Positions 50,848-60,218 of a stretch of DNA of 64,000 nt are shown here, one piece after another. The notes under the pieces were generated by a model. That model was not told the origin of the DNA, ran no database searches, and saw only the letters and a program-made list of their open reading frames with translations. The stretch is from Nocardioides sp. NBC_00368. Its GTDB lineage: Bacteria; Actinomycetota; Actinomycetes; Propionibacteriales; Nocardioidaceae. The number at the start of each line of letters is the position of its first letter. Positions within the stretch are counted from its first letter, which is position 1. The stretch covers positions 2,792,501 through 2,856,500 of the forward strand of contig NZ_CP107970.1 in assembly GCF_036090055.1 (NCBI RefSeq), in the 5' to 3' direction. Position numbers and translations under genes: made by a program.

Positions 50848-52080
50848 ATGGCTCTCGAGACCTCGCCCGAGTCGCCCGCTCCGGTGCGGCAGATCGCGAA
50901 CGCGATCGGTGGCTGGATCGACAAGCTCGGTGCGGTGTGGGTGGAGGGGCAGGTGGCGCAGCTGAGCCGGCGGCCGGGGATGCAGACGGTGTTCCTGACC
51001 CTGCGCGACTCGGTGGCCGACATCTCGGTGCCGGTGACGTGCACCCGGTTCCTGCTCGACAGCCTCAACCCGCCGCTGGTCGAGGGCGCGTCGGTGATCA
51101 TCCACGCCAAGCCGTCCTACTACGCCAACCGCGGCACGCTGTCGCTGCAGGCCCGCGACATCCGTCCGGTCGGGCTCGGCGAGCTGCTCGCCCGGCTCGA
51201 GCAGCGTCGGCAGCTCCTGGCCGCCGAGGGGCTCTTCGCGGCCGAGCTCAAGCGACCGCTCCCCTTCCTGCCGACCAAGGTCGGGCTGGTCACCGCGGCC
51301 AACTCCGCGGCCGAGCGGGACGTGCTCGAGAACGCGCGGCGACGGTGGCCGCAGGTGCGGTTCGAGGTGGCGTACGCCGCGATGCAGGGTTCGCGCAGCG
51401 CCGCCGACGTCGTCGAGAAGCTGCAGCGGCTCGACCGCGACCCCGAGGTCGACGTCATCGTCGTCGCCCGCGGTGGCGGCTCCGTCGAGGACCTGCTGCC
51501 GTTCTCCGACGAGCACCTGATCCGTGCCGTGCACGCCGCTCGCACGCCCATCGTCTCCGCGATCGGCCACGAGCCCGACTCGCCGCTGCTGGACCTGGCC
51601 GCCGACGTACGCGCCTCGACGCCGACCGATGCCGCCAAGCTCGTCGTGCCCGACGTGGGCGAGGAGCAGCGGATCGTCGCGACCGGACGCGACCGGCTCC
51701 GCGGCGGCATCGCCGCGCTCATCAACCGCGAGCAGACGCTGCTCGACGCGCTGCGCTCGCGGCCGGTGCTGGCCGACCCACGCTCGCTGTTCGACGCCCG
51801 GCGCGACGAGGTCACCTCGCTGCGCGACCGTGCCCGCCGCACCGTCGGGCACGCCCTCGACCGGGCCGCCGACGACATCGGTCACCATCGTGCCCGCGCC
51901 CGGGCGCTCTCTCCCCTGGAGACGCTCAGACGCGGTTACGCCGTCGCCCAGGACGCCGACGGACACGTGCTGACCAGCGTCACCGACACCACCGAGGGCG
52001 CCGCCGTCAGCATCCGCCTCGCCGACGGCCGCCTGACCACCACCATCACCTCGATCGAGAAAGACCCAGCCGATGACTGA
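50848..52080 (+). CDS. xseA: exodeoxyribonuclease VII large subunit
   Basis: A 410-residue XseA. The N-terminal OB fold (about 20-110; GQVAQLSRRPGMQTVFLTLR) binds single-stranded DNA; the catalytic domain follows with LPTKVGLVTAANSAAERDVL, VDVIVVARGGGSVEDLLPFS and AIGHEPDSPLLDLAADVRAS, then the coiled-coil that binds XseB. It degrades single-stranded DNA in repair. Overlaps xseB by 8 bases. The start is fixed by TAGGGT 6 bases upstream. Confidence 0.96.
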   Translation: MALETSPESPAPVRQIANAIGGWIDKLGAVWVEGQVAQLSRRPGMQTVFLTLRDSVADISVPVTCTRFLLDSLNPPLVEGASVIIHAKPSYYANRGTLSLQARDIRPVGLGELLARLEQRRQLLAAEGLFAAELKRPLPFLPTKVGLVTAANSAAERDVLENARRRWPQVRFEVAYAAMQGSRSAADVVEKLQRLDRDPEVDVIVVARGGGSVEDLLPFSDEHLIRAVHAARTPIVSAIGHEPDSPLLDLAADVRASTPTDAAKLVVPDVGEEQRIVATGRDRLRGGIAALINREQTLLDALRSRPVLADPRSLFDARRDEVTSLRDRARRTVGHALDRAADDIGHHRARARALSPLETLRRGYAVAQDADGHVLTSVTDTTEGAAVSIRLADGRLTTTITSIEKDPADD

Positions 52081-52282
52081 CTCCGACGACACCGACAAGA
52101 ACCTGTCCTACGAGCAGGCCCGCGAGGAGCTCGTCGAGGTCGTCCGCAAGCTCGAGGCCGGCGGCATCACCCTCGAGGAGTCCCTGGCCCTGTGGGAGCG
52201 CGGCGAGAAGCTGGCCACGCTCTGCCAGGAGTGGCTCGACGGCGCCCGGAAGAAGATCGACGCCGCGATCGCCGACGACTGA
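52073..52282 (+). CDS. xseB: exodeoxyribonuclease VII small subunit
   Basis: A 69-residue XseB: LSYEQAREELVEVVRKLEAG and LEESLALWERGEKLATLCQE form the two helices that wrap the XseA coiled-coil. It overlaps xseA by 8 bases, so the subunits are co-translated. Confidence 0.95.
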   Translation: MTDSDDTDKNLSYEQAREELVEVVRKLEAGGITLEESLALWERGEKLATLCQEWLDGARKKIDAAIADD

Positions 52283-52371
52283 CGAGACGTCCGCCGCGTC
52301 GGCCGAAGCGTCACCCCCGCCGGCCGAGAGGTCACCGCGCTGCCATCTCGGCCGACGCGGGTGACGTCTCG
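52283..52371. repeat. 24-bp inverted repeat with internal modules, after xseB
   Basis: Arms 52283-52306 and 52348-52371 are complementary at 22 of 24 bases (outer CGAGACGTC, inner GCGTCGGCCGA). The 41-base interior holds another GGCCGA...GTCACC module similar to the arm. It fills the gap between convergent xseB and the DUF4245 gene and may end both transcripts. Confidence 0.75.
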
Positions 52372-53004
52372 CTACTTCAGGGGCTCAGTGGTGAGGAGCG
52401 CGAGGTAGTCGCGTACGTCGCCGTCCTTGGGACCCCAGAGCATCAGGGTCTGACCGTCGACCTCGGCCGAGTAGGCACTGTCGCCGTCGGAGTCGGACCA
52501 CTTGGTCCAGGTGGTGGCGACCTCGGTCTCGATGGTCACCTCGTCGCCCTTCTTGGCCTGGGTGTCGACGTTCTTCTGGGCGAGCGCCTGAGCCGACCGG
52601 GCCGAGAGCTCGAGGCCGACGTAGGAGGTCTCGCCCTTGACGAACGACATGGTCCAGGCCGGCTCCTCGCCGCCCTTGTAGGACGGGTCGGTGTTGGCGT
52701 ACCAGCCCGAGGGCAGCTCACGCGGGTAGACGACGTCGAGATCGGCGGCCTGGGCACTGCGTACGGCCTCGGCCCAGTCGGCCTTGTAGGTCTCGTTGGC
52801 GCCGCTCACCTCGCGCTCGAGGTTGCCCCGCCACTGCACGATCAGCACGATCGGGACCACGAGGACGAGCAGGAAGATCATCGACCCGATGAGCGCACCG
52901 AACGTACGCGGGTAGCTGCGCGCCGGGGTCTCCGGCTGCTCGCTCGTCGGCTGATTCGACGGCTGGGCGGGCTGCTGCTGATCGGTGTCGCTCACGTCCT
53001 CCAT
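52372..53004 (-). CDS. DUF4245 family membrane protein
   Basis: A 210-residue protein: a Gln/Pro-rich cytoplasmic N-terminus, one membrane helix (about 42-62), and an extracytoplasmic DUF4245 domain with DVVYPRELPSGWYANTD, SFVKGETSYVGLELS and TLMLWGPKDGDVRDYLALL. The family is actinobacterial, usually near glpX or xseB as here; function unknown. ATG 53004 is used; GTG 52995 with GGAGG just upstream is a possible alternative. Confidence 0.88.
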   Translation of the reverse strand: MEDVSDTDQQQPAQPSNQPTSEQPETPARSYPRTFGALIGSMIFLLVLVVPIVLIVQWRGNLEREVSGANETYKADWAEAVRSAQAADLDVVYPRELPSGWYANTDPSYKGGEEPAWTMSFVKGETSYVGLELSARSAQALAQKNVDTQAKKGDEVTIETEVATTWTKWSDSDGDSAYSAEVDGQTLMLWGPKDGDVRDYLALLTTEPLK

Positions 53005-53034
53005 GGTCCCACCCGACCGATGTTCCCTCGAATC

Positions 53035-53057
53035 GTGGTCTCGACAGGCTCGACCAC
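53035..53057. repeat. REP-like palindrome
   Basis: GTGGTC-N11-GACCAC with TCGACAGGCTC as the loop. Similar GGTCTCGACA-type palindromes are scattered through the genomes of many actinobacteria. It lies in the gap between DUF4245 and the molybdate regulator. A copy-number search would confirm the class. Confidence 0.5.
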
Positions 53058-53125
53058 CGAGTCCCCGTGTTCCGCAGATGAGGACAATGGAGGCGGAATC
53101 GCTCCGCAGATGCGATACTCCTCCG

Positions 53126-53515
53126 GTGACCTCGTACCGCATCGCCGAAGCCGCCGATCTTCTCGGCGTCAGCGACGACACCGTTCGCCGCTGGGTGGAT
53201 GCGGGACGGATCGCGGCGAGCACCGAGAACGGCCGTGCGGTCATCGACGGGATCGTCCTGGCCGAGCTGGCCTCGGAGCTGGCCGACGCACCCAACCCGG
53301 ACAGGGCGAAGGCGGTCAGCGCCCGCAACCGGATGCTCGGGATCGTCACCAAGACGACCTTGGACACCGTGATGGCCCAGGTGGAGATGGTGTGCGGGCC
53401 CTACCGGATCGTCTCGCTGATGAGCGCCGAGGCCGCCGTCGAGCTCGGCCTCGAACCCGGAGTCAGCGCCGTCGCGTCCATCAAGTCGACCAACGTCGTC
53501 GTGGAGCGCCCATGA
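53126..53515 (+). CDS. HTH-TOBE molybdate-responsive regulator
   Basis: A 129-residue protein: an excisionase/MerR-like helix-turn-helix (YRIAEAADLLGVSDDTVRRW, about 3-50) and a molybdate-binding TOBE/Mop domain (about 65-129; ARNRMLGIVTKTTLDTVMAQ and VSAVASIKSTNVVVER). It is the small actinobacterial counterpart of ModE. It overlaps modA by 4 bases. GTG 53126 follows GATACT at 53114-53119 by 6 bases. It probably represses the mod operon when molybdate is plentiful. Confidence 0.88.
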   Translation: MTSYRIAEAADLLGVSDDTVRRWVDAGRIAASTENGRAVIDGIVLAELASELADAPNPDRAKAVSARNRMLGIVTKTTLDTVMAQVEMVCGPYRIVSLMSAEAAVELGLEPGVSAVASIKSTNVVVERP

Positions 53516-54267
53516 TCAAGCAGCCTGCCATCGCCGTCGGCATCGCCGTCGCAGCCATCCTCGCGCTCGCCGGCTGCGGCAGTGCGAGCGGACAGGCCGA
53601 CGAGCAGGAGCTGACGGTGTTCGCGGCGGCCTCGCTGACCGACACGTTCACCCAGCTGGCGGAGGAGTTCGAGAAGGAGCACCCCGAGGTGAAGGTGACC
53701 ACGAGCTTCGGCGGCTCCTCGGACCTCGTCGCCCAGATCGAGGACGGCGCCCCGGCCGATGTCTTCGCCTCGGCCGATGTCAAGAACATGGACAAGCTCG
53801 GCGACCTGGCCACCGCCCCGGAGGACTTCGCCTCCAACACCCTGGAGATCGCCACGCCGTCGGGCAACCCGGCGAAGATCACCGGCTTCCAGGACCTCGC
53901 CGAGCCCGGCACCAAGGTCGTCGTCTGCGCGGCCGAGGTCCCGTGCGGCAGCGCGACGGCTGAGATGGAGAAGAAGACGGGCGTCGACATCGAACCGGTC
54001 AGCGAGGAGCAGTCGGTCAGCGACGTACTCGCCAAGGTCACCTCCGGGGACGCCGACGCCGGGCTGGTCTACGTCACCGACGTGGCCGCCGCCGGCGACA
54101 CGGTCACGGGCGTCGAGTTCGAGGAGGCCGACCAGGTCGTGAACACCTACCCGATCAGCGCCCTCGACGGCGCCGACGACGCCGACCTGGCCCAGGAGTT
54201 CGTCGACCTGGTGCTGAGCGAGACCGGGCAGAAGGTGCTGAGCGATGCCGGCTTCGGCCAGCCCTGA
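53512..54267 (+). CDS. modA: molybdate ABC transporter substrate-binding lipoprotein
   Basis: A 251-residue ModA: lipoprotein signal with lipobox LAGC (about residues 18-21), then LTVFAAASLTDTFTQLAEEF, TSFGGSSDLVAQIEDGAPAD and DAGLVYVTDV, the molybdate/tungstate-binding residues lying in the Ser of AAASL and in GGSSDL. It overlaps the regulator (ATGA) and modB (23 bases). Confidence 0.95.
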   Translation: MIKQPAIAVGIAVAAILALAGCGSASGQADEQELTVFAAASLTDTFTQLAEEFEKEHPEVKVTTSFGGSSDLVAQIEDGAPADVFASADVKNMDKLGDLATAPEDFASNTLEIATPSGNPAKITGFQDLAEPGTKVVVCAAEVPCGSATAEMEKKTGVDIEPVSEEQSVSDVLAKVTSGDADAGLVYVTDVAAAGDTVTGVEFEEADQVVNTYPISALDGADDADLAQEFVDLVLSETGQKVLSDAGFGQP

Positions 54268-55087
54268 TCTTCTCGGGAGGTCCGGACGGACGGACCGGCA
54301 GCGGGGGGCCGGTCCGTCCGTCGGGATGCCAGGCTGGCTGTGGCTGCCGGCGGCCCTCGCGGCGGCGTTCATCATCGTCCCGCTGGCCGCGATCGTGCTC
54401 CGCGTCGACCTCGCGAGCTTCCCGGCACTGATCACCTCGCCCTCCGCGCTGGAGGCGCTCTGGCTCAGCCTGCGCACCGCGGTGGCCAGCACCGTGCTGT
54501 GCATCCTCCTCGGCGTACCTCTCTCCACGGTCCTGGCCCGCACCCGGTTCCGGGGCCAGGGGCTGGTGCGCTCGCTGGTGCTCCTTCCCCTCGTGCTGCC
54601 GCCGGTCGTCAGCGGACTGGCGCTGCTCTACACCTTCGGCCGCCGCGGGCTGCTGGGTCAGTCGCTGGACGTGGTCGGCCTCCAGATCCCGTTCACCACG
54701 CTCGCCGTGGTGATGGCGCAGACGTTCGTCGCCCTGCCGTTCCTGGTGATCAGCCTCGAGGGTGCGCTGCGCACCAGCGGCACCCGCTACGAGGCGGTCG
54801 CGGCCACGCTCGGCGCCCGCCCGACCACCGTCTTCCGGCGCGTCACCCTCCCTCTGGTCGCGCCTGGCCTGCTCTCCGGCTCGGTCCTCGCCTTCGCCCG
54901 CTGCCTGGGCGAGTTCGGCGCGACGATCACCTTCGCCGGCAACCTCCCCGGGGTCACCAGCACGATGCCGCTGCAGGTCTACCTGCTCCGCGTCGACGAC
55001 CCCGACGCGGCCGTCGCGCTCTCGCTGGTGCTGGTCGTCGTCGCGGTCGCCGTGATCGGCTTCGCCCGCCACGGGAGGGCCCTATGA
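54245..55087 (+). CDS. modB: molybdate ABC transporter permease
   Basis: A 280-residue ModB with about six membrane helices and the EAA loop YEAVAATLGARPTTVFRRVT. LLPLVLPPVVSGLALLYTFG and GEFGATITFAGNLPGVTST are typical ModB blocks. The first 27 residues are polar; a later start at GTG or ATG (SVGMPGW) cannot be excluded. It overlaps modA by 23 bases and modC by 4. Confidence 0.94.
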   Translation: MPASASPDLLGRSGRTDRQRGAGPSVGMPGWLWLPAALAAAFIIVPLAAIVLRVDLASFPALITSPSALEALWLSLRTAVASTVLCILLGVPLSTVLARTRFRGQGLVRSLVLLPLVLPPVVSGLALLYTFGRRGLLGQSLDVVGLQIPFTTLAVVMAQTFVALPFLVISLEGALRTSGTRYEAVAATLGARPTTVFRRVTLPLVAPGLLSGSVLAFARCLGEFGATITFAGNLPGVTSTMPLQVYLLRVDDPDAAVALSLVLVVVAVAVIGFARHGRAL

Positions 55088-55782
55088 GCTCGCTTCATCT
55101 GCGGGCCGTGATCGCCCAGCGCGGCATCGACGTCACCCTCGACGTGGCCGCCGGCGAGACGGTGGCGCTCACCGGCCCCAACGGCGCCGGCAAGTCGAGC
55201 CTGCTCGGGGTGATCTCCGGTCTCCTCCGTCCCGACGAGGGAGAGGTACGCCTCGGCGACCGCATCCTCGACACCACTCCCCCGCACGCCCGCGGGATCG
55301 CGCTCCTCGCCCAGGACCCGCTGCTCTTCCCGCACCTGTCCGTGCTGGCCAACGTCGCCTTCGCCCCCCGGGCCCGCGGCGTACACCGCCGCCAGGCCAA
55401 CGAGCTCGCCACCCGCCACCTCACCGAGGTCGGCGCCGAGACGCTCGCCGGGCGGCGGCCCACGGAGATCTCCGGCGGCCAGGCCCAGCGGGTGGCGGTG
55501 GCCAGGGCCCTGGCCGCGGACCCCGAGCTGCTGCTGCTCGACGAGCCGATGGCCTCGCTCGACGTCGATGTACGCCCCGCGCTGCGGCAGACGCTGCGTA
55601 CCGCTCTCGAAGGCAGGACCGCCATCATCGTCACCCACGACGCCGCCGACGCCCGAGCGCTCGCCGACCGGGTGGTGGTGATCGAGCACGGTCGCATCGT
55701 CGAGGACGGCCCGACCGAGCAGGTCCTGAACGACCCGCAGACACCCTTCGCTGTGAGACTTGTCTCTGGATCGATCAAGTGA
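55084..55782 (+). CDS. modC: molybdate ABC transporter ATP-binding protein, short form
   Basis: A 232-residue ATPase: Walker A GPNGAGKSS, signature ISGGQAQR, Walker B LLLLDEPMASLD and switch His VTHDAADA. Typical ModC proteins are about 350 residues with a C-terminal TOBE domain; this one stops after the nucleotide-binding domain. The TOBE function is instead carried by the regulator at the head of the operon. Starts at ATGA overlapping modB. Confidence 0.92.
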   Translation: MSSLHLRAVIAQRGIDVTLDVAAGETVALTGPNGAGKSSLLGVISGLLRPDEGEVRLGDRILDTTPPHARGIALLAQDPLLFPHLSVLANVAFAPRARGVHRRQANELATRHLTEVGAETLAGRRPTEISGGQAQRVAVARALAADPELLLLDEPMASLDVDVRPALRQTLRTALEGRTAIIVTHDAADARALADRVVVIEHGRIVEDGPTEQVLNDPQTPFAVRLVSGSIK

Positions 55783-55825
55783 CGCGGCAGCCACGCCACC
55801 GCACGCGGCGGATAGATTGATCCCC

Positions 55826-56845
55826 ATGAACGACACCCAGCCGCTCGGCGTCGCCCCCACCGCCCCTGACCGCAACCTGGCCCTGGAGCTGGTGCGCGTG
55901 ACCGAGGCAGCGGCGATGGCCGCCGCCCGCTGGGTGGGTCGTGGCGACAAGAACGGCGCCGACGGTGTCGCGGTCAACGCGATGCGCACGATGATCTCCA
56001 CGGTCGCCATGAACGGCACCGTCGTGATCGGCGAGGGCGAGAAGGACAACGCCCCGATGCTCTTCAACGGCGAGCAGGTCGGCGACGGCACCGGACCCGA
56101 GTGCGACGTCGCGGTCGACCCGATCGACGGCACCACCCTGACCGCCAAGGGCATGAGCAACGCCGTCGCGGTGATGGCGGTCGCCCCGCGCGGCAGCATG
56201 TACGACCCCAGCGCTGTCTTCTACATGGAGAAGCTGGTCACCGGACCGGAGGCCGCCGACGTCGTCGACATCCGCCTGCCGGTCGCCGAGAACATCGCCG
56301 CGGTGGCCAAGGCCAAGGACACCACGACCTCCGACATCACCGTGATCGTGCTCGACCGGCCTCGTCACGACAAGCTGGTCGAGGAGATCCGCGAGACCGG
56401 CGCCCGGATCAAGTTCATCGTCGACGGTGACGTGGCCGGCGCGATCTCGGCGGCCCGCGCCGGCTCCGGCGCCGACCTGCTGATGGGCATCGGCGGCACT
56501 CCCGAGGGGATCGTCGCCGCCTGCGCGATGAAGGCGCTGGGCGGCACCATCCAGGGCCGGCTGTGGCCGAAGGACGACGAGGAGCGCCAGCGCGCCCTCG
56601 ACGCCGGCCACAACCTCGACCCCGACTTCGTGCTCCACACCGACGACCTGGTCACCGGCGACGACTGCTTCTTCGTCGCCACCGGCATCACCGACGGCGA
56701 CCTGATGCGGGGCGTGCAGTACCTCCCCCACGGCGCCGTCGTGACCGACTCGCTGGTGATGCGCAGCCGCTCCGGCACCATCCGCAAGGTCACCTCCGAG
56801 CACCAGCTCGCCAAGCTCAAGGCCTACAGCGCGATCGAGTTCTAG
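55826..56845 (+). CDS. glpX: class II fructose-1,6-bisphosphatase
   Basis: A 339-residue GlpX-type phosphatase of gluconeogenesis. Blocks: NLALELVRVTEAAAMAAARW, IGEGEKDNAPMLFNGE, the metal-binding DVAVDPIDGTTLTAKG and GIGGTPEGIVAACAMKALGG. ATG 55826 follows TAGATT at 55813-55818 by 7 bases; a longer frame from 55760 overlaps modC and lacks family residues. Actinobacteria usually rely on this class of enzyme. Confidence 0.96.
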   Translation: MNDTQPLGVAPTAPDRNLALELVRVTEAAAMAAARWVGRGDKNGADGVAVNAMRTMISTVAMNGTVVIGEGEKDNAPMLFNGEQVGDGTGPECDVAVDPIDGTTLTAKGMSNAVAVMAVAPRGSMYDPSAVFYMEKLVTGPEAADVVDIRLPVAENIAAVAKAKDTTTSDITVIVLDRPRHDKLVEEIRETGARIKFIVDGDVAGAISAARAGSGADLLMGIGGTPEGIVAACAMKALGGTIQGRLWPKDDEERQRALDAGHNLDPDFVLHTDDLVTGDDCFFVATGITDGDLMRGVQYLPHGAVVTDSLVMRSRSGTIRKVTSEHQLAKLKAYSAIEF

Positions 56846-56860
56846 TTCGCCCTGGCCCGG

Positions 56861-56866
56861 TAAAGT
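56861..56866 (+). promoter_or_regulatory. -10 box of leaderless hydrolase gene
   Basis: TAAAGT lies exactly 6 bases before ATG 56873, in the 27-base gap after glpX. Confidence 0.5.
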
Positions 56867-56872
56867 TGGTGT

Positions 56873-57793
56873 ATGACCACCGCCGAGCCGACAGAGTCCA
56901 CCGCCTTCCTCCCCGGAGGAGTCGAGCTTGCGTACGACACGTTCGGTGATCCCGGCGCCGACCCGCTGCTGCTGATCATGGGCCTCGGCGGCCCGATGAC
57001 CTGGTGGGACGTACGGCTGTGCCAGCAGCTGTCCGAGGCCGGGTTCTACGTGATCCGCTACGACAACCGCGACGTCGGCCACTCCTCGCCGCATCCGAGC
57101 GACGAGCGGATCACGCTCGCCAGGCTGGCCCGGGCGTTCGTGGGGCTGCCGACCCAGTCGCCGTACGCCCTGACCGACCTCGCCGACGACGCGGCCGCGC
57201 TGCTGACCCACCTCGACATCGACTCCGCCCACGTGTGGGGCGTGTCGATGGGCGGGATGATCGCCCAGACCCTCGCCATCCGCCACCCCGAAAGGGTGCG
57301 CTCGGTCTGCTCGACGATGTCCACGACCGGCCGTCGTGGTGTCGGCTTCCAGCACCCGACCCTGCTGCCCGCGCTGGTCATCAAGAAGCCCGGCCTGGAG
57401 GGCTACATCGAGCGCCAGATCAAGGGTGGCGTCCAGATCGGCTCGCCTGCCTACCCCGAGCCCGAGGACGAGGTGCGCCGGCGCGCGATCGACACCTGGA
57501 ACCGCGGCGTGAACGCCGCGGCCGTCGCCCGGCAGATGCTCGCCATCCTCACCCAGCCCGACCGCACCGAGGACCTCGGCCGGATCAAGGTCCCGTTCAG
57601 CGTGATCCACGGCCTGACCGACAAGATGGTCCATGTCTCCGGCGGCCGGGCGACCGCCGCGGCCGTCCCCGGCGCCGAGATCACCCTGATCAAGGGCATG
57701 GGCCACGACCTCCCTCAAGGCCTGTGGCCGACGTTCATCAAGATCGTCCGCCGCACCGCCGACCGGGCCGCCGACCGCACGCTCACCGCCTAG
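56873..57793 (+). CDS. alpha/beta hydrolase
   Basis: A 306-residue alpha/beta-hydrolase: oxyanion block LLIMGLGGPMTWW, nucleophile elbow WGVSMGGMIA (Ser about residue 125), an acid in HGLTDKM and His in GMGHDLPQ. It resembles the RdmC/aclacinomycin methylesterase and epoxide hydrolase-like group; the substrate is unknown. Start set by TAAAGT 6 bases upstream. It lies between glpX and the CtaG-like gene on the same strand. Confidence 0.9.
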   Translation: MTTAEPTESTAFLPGGVELAYDTFGDPGADPLLLIMGLGGPMTWWDVRLCQQLSEAGFYVIRYDNRDVGHSSPHPSDERITLARLARAFVGLPTQSPYALTDLADDAAALLTHLDIDSAHVWGVSMGGMIAQTLAIRHPERVRSVCSTMSTTGRRGVGFQHPTLLPALVIKKPGLEGYIERQIKGGVQIGSPAYPEPEDEVRRRAIDTWNRGVNAAAVARQMLAILTQPDRTEDLGRIKVPFSVIHGLTDKMVHVSGGRATAAAVPGAEITLIKGMGHDLPQGLWPTFIKIVRRTADRAADRTLTA

Positions 57794-57831
57794 ACGGCCG
57801 CCTGGAATAACCTCCGGTCGCGACCCGGAGT

Positions 57832-57837
57832 TACCGT
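57832..57837 (+). promoter_or_regulatory. -10 box of leaderless CtaG-like gene
   Basis: TACCGT lies exactly 6 bases before ATG 57844. Confidence 0.45.
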
Positions 57838-57843
57838 GAGACC

Positions 57844-58818
57844 ATGCACGACCACGGCTCCCTGCCCGCGCTCGGCTGGTCCGAGTTCCTCACCACCTGG
57901 AGTCTCCAGCCCGGCTGGCTGCTCGCCGTGGTCATCCTCGGCGCGGGCTACCTCACGCTCCGCAACGCCGCCGGAGCGGCGTCGACGGTCAAGGGCTGGC
58001 GGGTGGCGTCGTTCCTGACCGGCCTCGGCCTGATGTACGTCGTGGTCGCCTCGGCCATCAACGGCTATGCGATGGCGCTGGCCTGGATGCACATGGTGCT
58101 CCACCTGACGCTGATCATGGTCGTACCCACGCTCCTCGTCCTCGGGCACCCGCTCACCGTCATCGCCGAGACCGGGCCGCGCGCCGAGCGGGCGATGCGC
58201 TCGCTCCCGGTCACCATCCTGGTCCACCCGGCCACCGGCATGCTGCTCTACTCGCTGGTCATCATCGGCACCCACCTGTCCGGCTTCATGGACTCGATGG
58301 CGCAGAGCACACCGCTGATGGTCGGCGAGCAGATCGCCTACGTCGTCGCCGGCTTCCTCTTCCTCACCGGCGCGATCGGCGAGGAGAAGGTACGCCCCGA
58401 CCTGCCCTACCTGGGCCGGATCTCGCTGCTCGTGCTCGGGATGGTGCCCGACACCATCGTCGGCATCGTGATGCTGCAGACCGAGCGCAACCTCTACCCG
58501 GTCTACTCCGCGGCCCGCCCCGACTGGGCGCTGGACGCGGTCCGCGACATCCAGACCGCCGGCGGCCTGATGTGGGCCGCGGGCGACGCCGGGATGATGT
58601 TCCTCGCCATCGGCCTGGTCATCGCCGTCGTCTCCTCACCCGAGCGCCGCACCAAGATGACCGGCCGCTTCCTCGACGGCGTACGCAGCGCCCGGCTCGC
58701 CGAGGAGAGCGCCCGGGGCACGACCGAGGGCCCCGCCGAGCCGGGATCCGTGGATCCCGACAGCGACGAGGCCCTCGATGCCTACAACGCGATGCTGGCC
58801 AGAATGAACCAACAGTGA
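57844..58818 (+). CDS. cytochrome c oxidase assembly protein, CtaG-like (Caa3_CtaG)
   Basis: A 324-residue membrane protein with about seven helices and the Caa3_CtaG features WMHMVLHLTLIMVVPTLLVL (His pair near the membrane face), HPATGMLLYSLVIIGTH and DAGMMFLAIGLVIAVV. These proteins help to insert copper into cytochrome oxidase. The last 50 residues are an acidic, Pro/Ser-rich tail. Start follows TACCGT by 6 bases. Confidence 0.85.
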   Translation: MHDHGSLPALGWSEFLTTWSLQPGWLLAVVILGAGYLTLRNAAGAASTVKGWRVASFLTGLGLMYVVVASAINGYAMALAWMHMVLHLTLIMVVPTLLVLGHPLTVIAETGPRAERAMRSLPVTILVHPATGMLLYSLVIIGTHLSGFMDSMAQSTPLMVGEQIAYVVAGFLFLTGAIGEEKVRPDLPYLGRISLLVLGMVPDTIVGIVMLQTERNLYPVYSAARPDWALDAVRDIQTAGGLMWAAGDAGMMFLAIGLVIAVVSSPERRTKMTGRFLDGVRSARLAEESARGTTEGPAEPGSVDPDSDEALDAYNAMLARMNQQ

Positions 58819-58822
58819 TTTT

Positions 58823-58896
58823 GCGATTGCTTCGCAATTCGCGCAGCGCTGGGTTGTTGGCGATTGCTTCGCACATGACTCAGCGCTGGAGCGCTG
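58823..58896. repeat. imperfect 37-bp tandem repeat between convergent genes
   Basis: GCGATTGCTTCGCA and CAGCGCTGG each occur twice with a period of 37 bases (58823/58860 and 58844/58881). TTGCGA-N5-TCGCAA forms a 6-bp hairpin at the left end. The block fills the gap between the CtaG-like and MsmK-like genes and may hold tandem terminators. Confidence 0.7.
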
Positions 58897-58902
58897 GGTG
58901 CA

Positions 58903-59976
<1,074 letters not shown>

Positions 59977-60032
59977 GATTCCGTTGTCTCCTTCACCGGC
60001 AGGTACGTGCCGGACGATCCGTTGTGAAGTGA

Positions 60033-60053
60033 CCGGGGCCACATTTGCCCCGG
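60033..60053. promoter_or_regulatory. hairpin in the leader region of the MsmK-like gene
   Basis: CCGGGGC-N7-GCCCCGG is a perfect 7-bp stem 56 bases upstream of the ATPase start, in the 242-base divergent gap to the ethanolamine permease. It could be a transcription attenuator, an operator or simple structure. The rest of the gap shows no other feature apart from AGGAG before ATG 60219. Confidence 0.35.
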
Positions 60054-60218
60054 CTGGGACACCATAGCCGATCGATCCCGAACGTGCAGCAGGTGTAACC
60101 CTGCGAGCAGCACGGGAAACCACGCAGAAACAGTTCGTTCATAGCCTCACCGTTGACCGATCTCGAGGCTGTGTGCCGCCTCCGGATCCACCCCCAGCGC
60201 ACGTGGTAGGAGTCAGCA

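Noticed and set aside
55775..57718. 647-codon minus-strand open frame across glpX and the hydrolase
   Set aside because: Spans two clear plus-strand genes and has no domain; composition is typical of a shadow frame.
58823..58896. CRISPR-like repeats
   Set aside because: Only two imperfect units, no spacers of even length and no cas genes in the window.
59977..60218. cobalamin riboswitch before the ethanolamine operon
   Set aside because: No B12-box-like sequence was found by eye in this 242-base gap; only a simple hairpin on the side of the MsmK-like gene. A covariance-model search would settle it.
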